From Bifidobacteriaceae bacterium (GTDB lineage: Bacteria > Actinomycetota > Actinomycetes > Actinomycetales > WQXJ01), in contig JAITIG010000123.1 of assembly GCA_031279575.1 (NCBI GenBank), forward strand, positions 1 to 29,587: DNA of 29,587 nt, in the 5' to 3' direction. A program made the position numbers and the translations under genes. The notes beneath the pieces were generated by a model. It was not told the origin of the DNA. It saw nothing but the letters and a program-made list of their open reading frames with translations, and ran no database searches. This document shows positions 1 through 7,320 of the stretch, piece by piece. Position 1 is the stretch's first letter; every line of letters starts with the position of its first letter.

Positions 1-450
1 GTCGAGGACCTGGCTGAGATCGAAGCCATCTTGTCCCGCTGCCAGATCGGCCGGCTCGGCTTGGTCTCGCAGGGCGAGCCCTACGTGGTGCCGCTGCACT
101 TCGCCCACCTGCGCCAGGCGGACCGCCTGGCCATCTACTTCCACGGCGCGGGCGAGGGCCGCAAGCTGGAGGCCATCGGCGCCGGCGCCTGGGCCTGCTT
201 CGAAGCCGACCGGCGCATCGCCCTGGTGGACCACGCCAAGGCCTGCCGCATCGGCGCGACCTTTGAATCGGTCATCGGCTGGGGCGAGGTCGCGGTCTGC
301 GCCGACCCGGCCGAGGCCCTGGCCGCCCTGGCCGCCCTGCTCGACAAGTACGCGCCAGGCCGCTCAGCCGAGTTGGCCCCGCGCGATGCCGCCCTGGCCA
401 CAGTGCTGCGCCTGACCCTGGCCCGCCAAACCGCCAAACAACGGCTCTAG
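1..450 (+). CDS. Pyridoxamine 5'-phosphate oxidase-family (FMN-binding split-barrel) protein, 5' end missing
   Basis: The frame is open from base 1 to the TAG at 448-450, so the true start lies left of the window; a TTG at 31 is in frame but is probably internal. The visible 149 residues have the pattern of the NimA-like branch of the split-barrel flavoprotein family: a short N-terminal helix, then GRLGLVSQGEPYVVPLHF, the typical first beta strands with the conserved YVVPL, later AWACFEAD and a GWGEV strand. Members bind FMN or a related flavin and act as small reductases or stress proteins, but the substrate cannot be read from sequence. The C-terminal helix (ALAALLDKYAPGR onward) is normal for the family, so the 3' end is intact. 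It converges on the redoxin gene, with 30 bp between the stops. Confidence 0.75.
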   Translation, partial: VEDLAEIEAILSRCQIGRLGLVSQGEPYVVPLHFAHLRQADRLAIYFHGAGEGRKLEAIGAGAWACFEADRRIALVDHAKACRIGATFESVIGWGEVAVCADPAEALAALAALLDKYAPGRSAELAPRDAALATVLRLTLARQTAKQRL

Positions 451-480
451 CCGCGCGCCTAGGCGGACGGGCCGGCGGGG

Positions 481-1071
481 TTATCGGCTCGCCTCGGGCA
501 GGCCTAGGCGGTCCAAGGCTTGGGACTGGCTCAGCGGGCCCACGTCGATGGAGGCGATGACGCCATCGGCGTCCAAGAACAGGTGCATTGGCACGCCCAT
601 GACGCGGTACTTGGCGCCGAGCTGGGTTTGGCTGTCCGCGATCTGGGGGAAGTCCAAGCCGAGCCGCTCGGCGTAGTCCGCCACCGTCTCGGCCGCCTCG
701 CCCACGTACACCGCCACAACCGCCGCCCGGCCGGCCGCGCGGGAGGCGACGGCGGCGACATCGGGCATCTCGGCGCGGCAGTTGGCGCACCAGGTGGCCC
801 CGAACACCAGCCAGACTGGCTGGCCGCGCAAATCCGCCAACGCCACCTCCCGCCCCTCGGTGTCCCAGGCGGTGAAGTCCGGGGCCGGCTGGCCCACCTG
901 CGGGGCGGGCCCGGCCCCTGCCGCGGCGACCTCGACCTGGCTGACCGCGCCCGAACTGCCCTCGCGGCCGGCCGCGCCGCCGCCCCCCTGCGAGAGGTAC
1001 ACCGCCCCCGCCACCGCAGCCGTGGTCAGCCCAATGACCAGGACCGTTCTGAGCCGGCCGGGATCAGGCAT
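481..1071 (-). CDS. Membrane-anchored TlpA/ResA-like thiol-disulfide oxidoreductase
   Basis: A 196-residue protein with an uncleaved-looking N-terminal anchor (about residues 8-26), a Gly/Ala linker, and a thioredoxin-fold redoxin domain from about 57 to 190. The active site is W94-C95-A-N-C98 in GATWCANCRAEMP, and the cis-proline loop GVP is at 159-161. In System II cytochrome c maturation, ResA/CcsX-type proteins reduce the disulfide of apocytochrome CXXCH motifs on the outer face of the membrane before haem ligation. Context supports this: it is the last gene of resB-ccsB-redoxin on the minus strand, and its ATG overlaps the ccsB stop (ATGCCTGA, 8 nt), which indicates translational coupling. 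A CcdA electron donor is not next to it in this window. The family call is firm; the specific substrate is inferred from context. Confidence 0.88.
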   Translation of the reverse strand: MPDPGRLRTVLVIGLTTAAVAGAVYLSQGGGGAAGREGSSGAVSQVEVAAAGAGPAPQVGQPAPDFTAWDTEGREVALADLRGQPVWLVFGATWCANCRAEMPDVAAVASRAAGRAAVVAVYVGEAAETVADYAERLGLDFPQIADSQTQLGAKYRVMGVPMHLFLDADGVIASIDVGPLSQSQALDRLGLPEASR

Positions 1072-2002
1072 ACGAGTGCAGGCCGCCCAGGAAGTGGTTG
1101 CCGAAGTAGGCGAACAGCACCGCCGCGAAGCCCAGCACGAGCAACCAGGCCGCCTTCTTGCCGCGCCAGCCGCGGGCGATCCGGGCGTGCAGGAAGGCCC
1201 CGTAGATGAGCCACGTCACCAACGCCGCGGTCTCCTTCGGGTCCCAGCCCCAATAGCGGCCCCAGGCTGTGTCCGCCCACAGCGCGCCCAGCACAATCAT
1301 GGTTGTGAGCAGCGGAAACGTCACCACGGCCGCCTTGTAGCCGACGATGTCGTAGACCTCGATGTCCTTGGCCTGCAAGAAGCCGAGCTTGTTGTACAGC
1401 AGGTAGCAGGCGGCCCCCGCGAACGAGACGCAGGCCGCGCCGTAGGCCGCCACCGCGAAGCCGACATGCAAGGTCAGCAGGGTTGAGTTCTGCAAGGCGG
1501 GCACCAGCGGCACCACCTCGGTGTCCAGGCGCAGCCCGTAGGCCAGCAGCGCCAAGGCCACCGGCAGCGCCACCACCGACAAGATGCGCAGTTTGAAGCG
1601 CCACTCGACCACCAGGTAGGCCGCCATGATCCCCCAGGTGAAAGCGACCGCGAACTCATGCTGGTTGGCGAACGGCCCATGCCCGGTGCCGATTGTCCGC
1701 ACCACCAGGTAGGCCGTCAGCACCAGCCATCCAGCCCAAGCCAAACCGGTGGCGTAGGCGGCCAGCGAGCCGCGCTTGGGGCGCGCCGCGCCAGCTGCGG
1801 CCACCCCCTCGGCGGGGCCGGCGGGGACGGCGGGGCCGGCGGGGCCGGCCTGGCCCGGGTCTGGGCGGGCGGCGGCTTGCGCCGCCGGGGCGGGGCGCTT
1901 GACGGCCGCGGTCACAATGACCAGGTTGCAAATCAGAGCCAAGGCGGTCAGCGCCCCGGCCACAGTCAAACCCATGGGGGCAATATCAAGTATCGAGTTC
2001 AC
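1064..2002 (-). CDS. ccsB: Cytochrome c biogenesis protein CcsB/CcsA (ResC), haem-handling subunit
   Basis: A 312-residue polytopic membrane protein of the haem-handling family. The tryptophan-rich WWD-type signature is present as WGWDPKE (residues 251-257), and candidate haem-ligand histidines occur in LTLHV (179), AFLHAR (272) and GNHFLGGLHSY (303, 309). With ResB it forms the System II synthetase that passes haem across the membrane and attaches it to apocytochrome c. I chose the GTG at 2002 because AGGAAAG lies 7 nt upstream; the frame stays open further upstream only as overlap with resB. The gene overlaps the 3' end of resB by 17 nt. Residues about 36-78 are a low-complexity Pro/Gly/Ala cytoplasmic loop between the first two membrane segments, an actinobacterial elaboration. 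Confidence 0.92.
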   Translation of the reverse strand: MNSILDIAPMGLTVAGALTALALICNLVIVTAAVKRPAPAAQAAARPDPGQAGPAGPAVPAGPAEGVAAAGAARPKRGSLAAYATGLAWAGWLVLTAYLVVRTIGTGHGPFANQHEFAVAFTWGIMAAYLVVEWRFKLRILSVVALPVALALLAYGLRLDTEVVPLVPALQNSTLLTLHVGFAVAAYGAACVSFAGAACYLLYNKLGFLQAKDIEVYDIVGYKAAVVTFPLLTTMIVLGALWADTAWGRYWGWDPKETAALVTWLIYGAFLHARIARGWRGKKAAWLLVLGFAAVLFAYFGNHFLGGLHSYA

Positions 2003-3446
2003 GGCGAATCTTTCCTGCAAGTGACTTAAACGGCGCCTCCAAGCCCACCCCGGGCCGGTCGCCGGAGGCCAAGCGGACCAGCGAGCCGTCCCCGGCCGGC
2101 TCGACCAGCACATAGAGGCGGCGGTGGCGCGCAGCGAAGGTGATGGTCATGCCGATGATGAGCAGCGCCGAGGCGGCCCACATCAACCAGGCGCCCGGGT
2201 CGGAGCGCACCAGGATGCCGGTGTACTGGGTTTCCCGCTCAAAGGTGACGCTGAGATCGCCCACCGCGGCCGGCTCGCCCTGGTTGGCCACGGCCTGGCC
2301 GGTGGGGCTGGTGGAGCCGACCAAGTAGGTGGTGACGCGGGCCTGGCCGGGCTCAAGCCCCGACAAAGCGGCCGCCTCTTGGCCGCTGGCGGCCACCGAC
2401 ACCTGGATCTCGCTGCCCGTGCCGGGCATCTCGGCCAGCCCAATGACCCGCGAGCCGTCCTCGGAGCGGTAGTCCAACGGCAACGCGCCCTGGTAGACCA
2501 CCTGGCCGGAGGCGTCAGCCACCTCGATCAGCGCGGCCATGCCGTAACTGGACTGGTGGAACTTGACGCCGTCGCGCCGCAGCGGCTCATTGACCCGCAC
2601 ATCCTGGCTGGCCACGACCTCGCCAGCCTGGTACAGCACCAGGTGCGAGACGTAGTCCAGCGGCATGCCCGCCTCAGAGAAGGTGGCGTCGAACTCCTCG
2701 GCCGCCACCTCCCAAGGCGTGCCCGGCACCTTGACCGGGCCGGCGCCCACCGCCAGGTTCAACGCCTGGTCAATCCCGCCGGCGCCGCTCAAAGCGAAAG
2801 CCGCCAAAATCCCGATAAAGCTCAAGTGCGCCAGCACGGTGCCAACCCCGCCCCAAGCCCAGCGGTCGGCGTAAAGCTGCGGCACGGCATCGTCCGCCGG
2901 CTCGATGACGCGGAAGCGGCTGGCTTTCAGCAAAGCCGCCACCCGCTGGCGCGCCTGCCCGGGCGAGGCGGCGGTGGCGATGGTCTGGCGCGTCGGGGCC
3001 GTCTCGAACAAGCCGCTGGGGGCGTGGGCCTGGGGGTGGCGCCAGGCCCGCCACAGCTGGGGCAGGCGATGCGCCGTGCAAGCGGTGATCGAGAGCCCCA
3101 GCACCACCACAACCCCGATGAACGTCCAAGACGAGAACACCCGGAAGCCGCCGATGCCGTCCAACACCCAGGCCCAGCCGCCGTACTTCTGCCGGGCGGC
3201 CTCCATGAACTCGGCCTTGGCCGCTGGCTCGTCCAACACCCCGGGCGCGGCCTGGCCCACCAAAGTCCCCAGCAGCGTCAGCGCCGCCAGGGCCAAAATG
3301 GCGCCCAAGCCCAGTGTCTTGGAGTAGAACAGCCGGTAGACCCACCTCGCGGCGTCTGCCAGGCTGGGCTCGCCGCCCGCGCCCGCCAGCGCCGCTGGGC
3401 CGGGCTGGCCAATCTCAGGGTCAGGTTTGGCGTCCACGTTCGCCAC
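1986..3446 (-). CDS. resB: Cytochrome c biogenesis protein ResB
   Basis: A 486-residue ResB-family protein: an N-terminal cytoplasmic tail, membrane segments near residues 45-64 and 105-123, a third (GGVGTVLAHLSFIGILAA) with a membrane histidine, a large extracytoplasmic domain, and a final segment near the C terminus (AWLMWAASALLIIGMTITF) followed by a short cytoplasmic end. ResB and CcsB together form the haem lyase of System II. I preferred the GTG at 3446 because GGGAGGAG sits about 5 nt upstream; an in-frame ATG at 3479 has a much weaker ribosome-binding site and would add 11 residues. It is the first gene of the resB-ccsB-redoxin operon. Its presence means the organism makes c-type cytochromes and therefore has a membrane respiratory chain. 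Confidence 0.92.
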   Translation of the reverse strand: MANVDAKPDPEIGQPGPAALAGAGGEPSLADAARWVYRLFYSKTLGLGAILALAALTLLGTLVGQAAPGVLDEPAAKAEFMEAARQKYGGWAWVLDGIGGFRVFSSWTFIGVVVVLGLSITACTAHRLPQLWRAWRHPQAHAPSGLFETAPTRQTIATAASPGQARQRVAALLKASRFRVIEPADDAVPQLYADRWAWGGVGTVLAHLSFIGILAAFALSGAGGIDQALNLAVGAGPVKVPGTPWEVAAEEFDATFSEAGMPLDYVSHLVLYQAGEVVASQDVRVNEPLRRDGVKFHQSSYGMAALIEVADASGQVVYQGALPLDYRSEDGSRVIGLAEMPGTGSEIQVSVAASGQEAAALSGLEPGQARVTTYLVGSTSPTGQAVANQGEPAAVGDLSVTFERETQYTGILVRSDPGAWLMWAASALLIIGMTITFAARHRRLYVLVEPAGDGSLVRLASGDRPGVGLEAPFKSLAGKIRRELDT

Positions 3447-3526
3447 TGACTCTCCTCCCCGCTCGTCTCCCAACCGCATTCCGATTGCCTACCTGCTGGT
3501 GCGGGTTTGGCGGGTTCCGGTGGGCC

Positions 3527-3553
3527 ATGATACCGACTTGGAGGCGGCGGCAA
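3527..3553 (-). promoter_or_regulatory. Candidate promoter for resB-ccsB-redoxin
   Basis: On the minus strand TTGCCG (3553-3548) and TATCAT (3532-3527, five of six matches to the -10 consensus) are 15 bp apart, a slightly short spacer. A start near 3520 would give a leader of about 74 nt before the GTG at 3446. This is pattern reading only. Confidence 0.35.
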
Positions 3554-3601
3554 CCGGGGTGCCGACCGCTCCGCCCCACCACTGTACACGGGCTGGCTGC
3601 T

Positions 3602-3740
3602 GGTTCAACCGGACAGGCAGCCGAGCTTGGCCGGCCAAGCAACCCCAGGCCTGGCCGGCCAAGCGGTCGGGACTGGCCGGCCAAGCGGGTGGGCCTGGCC
3701 GGCCAAGCGCGCGGGGCGGCCGCCGCGCTCCGGTTGAGCC
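3602..3740. repeat. GGCCGGCC repeat cluster inside an inverted repeat
   Basis: Four copies of a 14-bp unit YTGGCCGGCCAAGC start at 3627, 3651, 3673 and 3695 (spacings 24, 22, 22). Each core is itself palindromic; the first copy has a perfect 12-bp palindrome TTGGCCGGCCAA. The cluster is bracketed by GGTTCAACCGGA (3602-3613) and TCCGGTTGAGCC (3729-3740), which are reverse complements at 11 of 12 positions. It lies just downstream of the flavoprotein gene stop (minus strand) and upstream of resB, so it could act as a terminator or as a protein-binding array. No coding pattern is evident in 3447-3758. Confidence 0.7.
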
Positions 3741-3758
3741 GGAGGCCCGCCCCTGGCC

Positions 3759-5501
3759 CTACTTGCCGATGTCCTCGAAGGTCCAATTGGGATTGGCCGC
3801 CACCTTACCGGAAACATAGCCCTGGAAGAAGGCGAAACCGTTGCAAAGCCCGCCGACTATCATCTGATAGCCGCTGCCAAGGCGCCAGCCAACCGTGTTG
3901 CCGGCCGCGAACAGACCCGGAATTGGGTTCCAATCCCGGTCCAGCACATGGCCGTAGCGGTTGATCTTGACGCCGCTGGAGGTGCAGTAGAAGTGGCACT
4001 CGGCCCTGACCGCCTGGTAGGGCGGGTCGTCGATGGCGTCTAGGAACTTGGGCAGCTTGGAGTAGTCGTCATCGACGCCGGCCGCGCAAACCTCGTTGTA
4101 GCGGTCCACCGTGGCGCGCAGGACAGCCGGGTCGCACTCGATCTTCTCCGCCAACTCCTCGATGGTGTCGGCCGAATGCTCCACCCACTGGCCCTTGAAC
4201 ATCTCCGCCCAGGCCTTGTAGGGGATGGGCATCAAGGTCGAGGGCATCTCGAAGTCATTGGTCGGGAGGATCTGCCAGTAGTAGTTGACGCCCGCGGGCA
4301 GCTCGGTGATCAGGTGGGTGTGGTCCAGCCAGGAGGAGGACTCGTTGCGGAACCGCCTGCCGGCCGTGTCGACGTGCAGGAAGGGCCAGAACCAGTAGCC
4401 GGTGTCCTCCCAGGACTGGAACGAGGGATCGATTTGCTCCATGACCGCACCGGCCCAGCACATCATCTTGTGGCCGGTGCCGTCATCCATGGTCTCGTCG
4501 GTGGTGATGGGAGATGTCTCGGTGACGCGGGCGTTGTAGACGCGGTAGTTCTTGGCGTATTCGCGCAAGAACGGGGGCGCGAACGCCCTGACCATGTCAT
4601 CGTTGCCGCCGTAGGAGCCGGTGGCCACCACCACGCCGCCGGAGGCCTTGTAGTAGATGTAGTCGCCATCCTGGTTTTGGGCGATGACGCCGGTGACACG
4701 GCCGTCCGCGTCCTGGGTCAGCACCCGGGCCGTGGTGTTGTAGAAGATCTGGCCGCCGTTGGCTTTGATCCAATCGTGCATCACGGTGTTGAACACTTCG
4801 AGGTTGTCGCCGCCTGAGTCGTCGAAGTTGACGTGGCTGGCCAGGTTTTGGAACAGCTCGCGGCTCTTCTCCGGCCCGGGAGGTTCGCCTGTGGCTGTGC
4901 CGGGCAGGCCGGCCGGTTGGAGCACAACTTCTTCCAACTCGTCCAGCACGGCGCCGCTGTGCCACACCCAGCTCGCCAGCAGCGCCTGGTCGCTGCGTCC
5001 TTGCAGCTCGTTGAAGATCTTTTGGAACAGCTCGTACTTGTCGATCTCGGGCAAGCCCTGCTCGATCTGATACTTCGAGTTGGAGAAGCCGATGCCGCTG
5101 CCGCTGATGTGGGCGGTGCCGTTGCGTTCCAGCATGACAACTTTGGCGCCTTCTTTGACGGCGCCGTAGCCCGCCAACTCGCCGGCCACCGCGGTGCCGA
5201 CCACCACGACATCGGCCTCGACGGTTTCAACGCAATCTTCGGGGGTGACCTCTGGCGGGGCGCCCAGCCAGTCGATGGGGTTTCTGGCGTCGGCCAGCGC
5301 CGGGTACTTGTCGGTGTCGAGTTTGGCGGTCCCGGCTGTTTCTTCTCCACCATTGGAGTTGCCGGAGCCGGATGGCGTGCAGGCGGCCAGCCCAGCCAGC
5401 GCGGCCACGCCCCCGACTGCGGCGGTGCCGCCCAAGAATGCTCTTCTGGATACGGTTTTTTGCTCCCCTTCAGGGCGGGGGATGCCCTCTTCTTGTGCCA
5501 T
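3759..5501 (-). CDS. Tat-exported FAD-dependent oxidoreductase, lipoprotein (fumarate-reductase/flavocytochrome c-like)
   Basis: A 580-residue protein. Residues 18-25 are SRRAFLGG, a twin-arginine motif, followed by a hydrophobic stretch and a lipobox LAAC ending at Cys41, so it is predicted to be exported folded and lipid-anchored outside the membrane. A Ser/Gly/Glu linker follows. The catalytic part begins with an FAD-binding Rossmann strand (DVVVVGTAVAGELAG, about 97-111) and ERN at the strand-2 end, and closes with PIPGLFAAGNTVG, the usual second FAD contact of the FAD_binding_2 family. Relatives include fumarate, urocanate and steroid-type reductases or dehydrogenases. The second glycine of GxGxxG is Ala here, and the C-terminal GxNRLGGNA-type arginine motif of true fumarate reductases is replaced by SGYQMIVGG, so fumarate is doubtful as substrate. 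The ATG at 5501 is chosen because the twin-arginine motif then sits near the N terminus and a promoter lies just upstream. Confidence 0.85.
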   Translation of the reverse strand: MAQEEGIPRPEGEQKTVSRRAFLGGTAAVGGVAALAGLAACTPSGSGNSNGGEETAGTAKLDTDKYPALADARNPIDWLGAPPEVTPEDCVETVEADVVVVGTAVAGELAGYGAVKEGAKVVMLERNGTAHISGSGIGFSNSKYQIEQGLPEIDKYELFQKIFNELQGRSDQALLASWVWHSGAVLDELEEVVLQPAGLPGTATGEPPGPEKSRELFQNLASHVNFDDSGGDNLEVFNTVMHDWIKANGGQIFYNTTARVLTQDADGRVTGVIAQNQDGDYIYYKASGGVVVATGSYGGNDDMVRAFAPPFLREYAKNYRVYNARVTETSPITTDETMDDGTGHKMMCWAGAVMEQIDPSFQSWEDTGYWFWPFLHVDTAGRRFRNESSSWLDHTHLITELPAGVNYYWQILPTNDFEMPSTLMPIPYKAWAEMFKGQWVEHSADTIEELAEKIECDPAVLRATVDRYNEVCAAGVDDDYSKLPKFLDAIDDPPYQAVRAECHFYCTSSGVKINRYGHVLDRDWNPIPGLFAAGNTVGWRLGSGYQMIVGGLCNGFAFFQGYVSGKVAANPNWTFEDIGK

Positions 5502-5514
5502 GAACCCACTCTGG

Positions 5515-5543
5515 CTTACAGGCGGGCCCCAGGCAAGGGTCAA
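5515..5543 (-). promoter_or_regulatory. Promoter for the Tat-exported flavoprotein
   Basis: On the minus strand TTGACC (5543-5538) and TGTAAG (5520-5515) are separated by exactly 17 bp. Transcription would start near 5508, only about 7 nt before the ATG at 5501, which fits the lack of a clear ribosome-binding site. It also argues against the longer upstream reading frame. Confidence 0.55.
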
Positions 5544-5580
5544 ATTTCCTGGTTGGAGGCGCCCGGCGGACCTGGGACCC

Positions 5581-5610
5581 TTGAGCGGCCTAAGAGGGTG
5601 TTGCTACACT
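5581..5610 (+). promoter_or_regulatory. Promoter for tatBAC
   Basis: TTGAGC (5581-5586) and TACACT (5605-5610) are 18 bp apart on the plus strand, about 45 bp upstream of the tatB GTG. It is back-to-back with the flavoprotein promoter, so exporter and candidate cargo share a divergent control region of about 150 bp. Confidence 0.5.
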
Positions 5611-5654
5611 GACCGAATCCGAAGACCAGGGAGAAGACCAGGGGAAGGACCGCG

Positions 5655-6200
5655 GTGGAACTGTTCGGCGTCAGCGGATCAGAGTTCCTGGTCCTGGTGG
5701 TTCTAGTTATCTTGGTCTCGGGCACCAAGGGGGCCGCCCAAACAATGGCGTTGCTGAAGAAGGGCCTCAGCTCGTTCAAAGCCTGGAACGCGCGCCTGCG
5801 CCAGGAATCCAACCTCGGCGCCGTGGCGGCTGACTTGAACATCCGCCCGGAGTCGCTTGACCTGCGGCAATACGACCCGCGCCGGATGGTGCGGGAGGCT
5901 GTCCGGGAGGAGATGGACGCCTGGATGAAGCAGACCAGCCCCCTGGCGGAGGACTTGGTCCCCGAGGCCGCCAACCCGGCCAAGGCCGGGGCGAAGGCAG
6001 CCGCCGGGTTCAAACCGCCCGCCGCGGCCGGCCAGCGGCCGGTTGCGATGGGCGCCGCGGCCACGGCCGGGCGGCCGCCGGTCGCGGCCGGGCCTGCCCC
6101 CCTGGCGCCCGCCACCAGTTCTACAACCACCGATTTGGCGGTGACGGAAGGCGCGAACGGCGTTCCGGATGCCGCTCGCACAATGGAAGGAACATCATGA
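5655..6200 (+). CDS. tatB: Sec-independent translocase subunit TatB-like
   Basis: A 181-residue TatA/B-family protein: short N-tail ELFGVSGSEF, one membrane helix (about residues 10-24), then an amphipathic helix and a long soluble tail rich in Ala/Pro. The order B-A-C, the length and the acidic residue early in the helix (GSEFLV) favour TatB over a second TatA. In the Tat system TatB sits with TatC in the receptor that binds twin-arginine signals. The hinge, normally a GP-containing turn, reads SGTKGAAQ, so this is a divergent copy. The GTG at 5655 is preceded by GGGGAAGGA with 5 nt spacing. The stop overlaps tatA by 4 nt (ATGA). The assignment to B rather than A is partly from context. Confidence 0.78.
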   Translation: MELFGVSGSEFLVLVVLVILVSGTKGAAQTMALLKKGLSSFKAWNARLRQESNLGAVAADLNIRPESLDLRQYDPRRMVREAVREEMDAWMKQTSPLAEDLVPEAANPAKAGAKAAAGFKPPAAAGQRPVAMGAAATAGRPPVAAGPAPLAPATSSTTTDLAVTEGANGVPDAARTMEGTS

Positions 6201-6493
6201 AACCTTGGCACATAGTTGTACTGATAATCGTCTTGCTGTTGGTGTTCGGCGCCAGCAAGCTGCCGGACGTGGCCAAATCCATCGGCCAGTCGCTGAAGGT
6301 GTTCAAGAAGGAAATGAGCGAGTTGCGCGACGACGGCTCGGGCGGGGCGGCGGCTGCGGCAGCCGCCGCCGCAGCCGCGCCGCCGCCAGCGGTTTACCCG
6401 GCAGCGCCGCCGGCTTACCCCGCCGCGCCGCCGCCTGCCCCTGCGGCCTCGCCGCCAGTTGGTGATCCCGGCAGTTCAGCTTCAGCGACTTAG
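6197..6493 (+). CDS. tatA: Sec-independent translocase subunit TatA
   Basis: A 98-residue protein with one N-terminal membrane helix (about residues 5-18), the FG hinge in VFGASKLPDVAKSIGQSL, and the amphipathic helix continuing through KVFKKEM, all standard for TatA, which oligomerises to let folded proteins cross the membrane. The C-terminal half is a poly-alanine run followed by proline/alanine repeats (APPPA, PAAPP type), presumably disordered. Its ATG overlaps the tatB stop, and the tatC start lies 14 nt after its stop, so the three genes form one operon. Confidence 0.93.
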   Translation: MKPWHIVVLIIVLLLVFGASKLPDVAKSIGQSLKVFKKEMSELRDDGSGGAAAAAAAAAAAPPPAVYPAAPPAYPAAPPPAPAASPPVGDPGSSASAT

Positions 6494-6507
6494 GGACCGC
6501 CCGGCGC

Positions 6508-7278
6508 ATGGCGGACCGCGCTAAGTCCGCAGACGGGACCATGGGGCTGGGGGATCACCTCCGGGAACTGCGCAACCGCTTGATCTTGGCCTTGGTGGGG
6601 ATCGGTTTGGGGGCTGTGGGCGGGTGGTTTTTGTACGACCCGGTGGTGGCCTTCATCTCGGCGCCGCTGACGGAGATCGGCGGCGCCAGGGCGCAGATGA
6701 ACTTCCAGACGATCTCGGCTGCCCTTGATCTGAAGCTGAGAGTGGCGATTTCGCTTGGCGTGCTGGTGTCCAGCCCGTGGTGGATTTACCAGGCGGCCGC
6801 GTTCATTGGCCCGGGGCTCAAGCCCCGGGAGAAGCTCAACGCGGCCGCCTTCAGTTTGGCCGGGCTGGTTTTGTTCGCGGCCGGCGCGTTCACCGGCGTT
6901 GTGGTGGCGCCCCGGGCGGTGACAATCCTGGTGTCGTTTGTGCCGGCCGACGCCGCCGCCTTGGTCTCGGCCGTCTCCTACGTCAATTTCTACGCCTACC
7001 TGGTGATCGCTTTCGGGTTGTCCTTCCTGGTGCCGGAACTGCTGGTGGCGGCCAGCTTCATGGGCGTGGTCAAAGCCCGCACCCTGGTCAAGGGCTGGCG
7101 CGTGGCGGTGATCGCGGCTTTCACTTTCGCCGCCGTGGTCAACCCGATACCGAATCCTCTTCCCATGATTGTCCAAGCGCTGGCCATGCTGGCCCTTTAC
7201 TACTTGGCTGTCCTGATCGCGTTCTTCCACGACCGCCGGGTGGCCGCCCGCGAAGCCGCCCGCGACGCCGAGCTGTGA
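6508..7278 (+). CDS. tatC: Sec-independent translocase subunit TatC
   Basis: A 256-residue, six-helix membrane protein. The N-terminal signature HLRELRNRL (residues 17-25) contains the conserved glutamate and arginine of the site where TatC recognises the twin-arginine signal. The penultimate loop reads NPIPNPLPM, in place of the more usual TP..DP form, and the last helices (ALAMLALYYLAVLIAF) match family positions. It is the last gene of tatBAC and converges on the beta-propeller gene with about 40 bp between them. With the divergent Tat-signal flavoprotein next door, it forms an exporter-cargo neighbourhood. Confidence 0.93.
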   Translation: MADRAKSADGTMGLGDHLRELRNRLILALVGIGLGAVGGWFLYDPVVAFISAPLTEIGGARAQMNFQTISAALDLKLRVAISLGVLVSSPWWIYQAAAFIGPGLKPREKLNAAAFSLAGLVLFAAGAFTGVVVAPRAVTILVSFVPADAAALVSAVSYVNFYAYLVIAFGLSFLVPELLVAASFMGVVKARTLVKGWRVAVIAAFTFAAVVNPIPNPLPMIVQALAMLALYYLAVLIAFFHDRRVAAREAARDAEL

Positions 7279-7320
7279 CCCGAGCTCCGGGCCCATCGCC
7301 TTCCGGTCAGGTTCGGCCGC

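Noticed and set aside
2124..3449. Long open frame of 441 codons on the plus strand opposite resB
   Set aside because: It is a by-product of high-GC codon use: no recognisable domain, no ribosome-binding site, and fully antisense to a clear resB.
3599..3613. tRNA T-arm-like GGTTCAACC
   Set aside because: No acceptor stem, anticodon arm or second T-arm strand around it; it is one arm of the inverted repeat.
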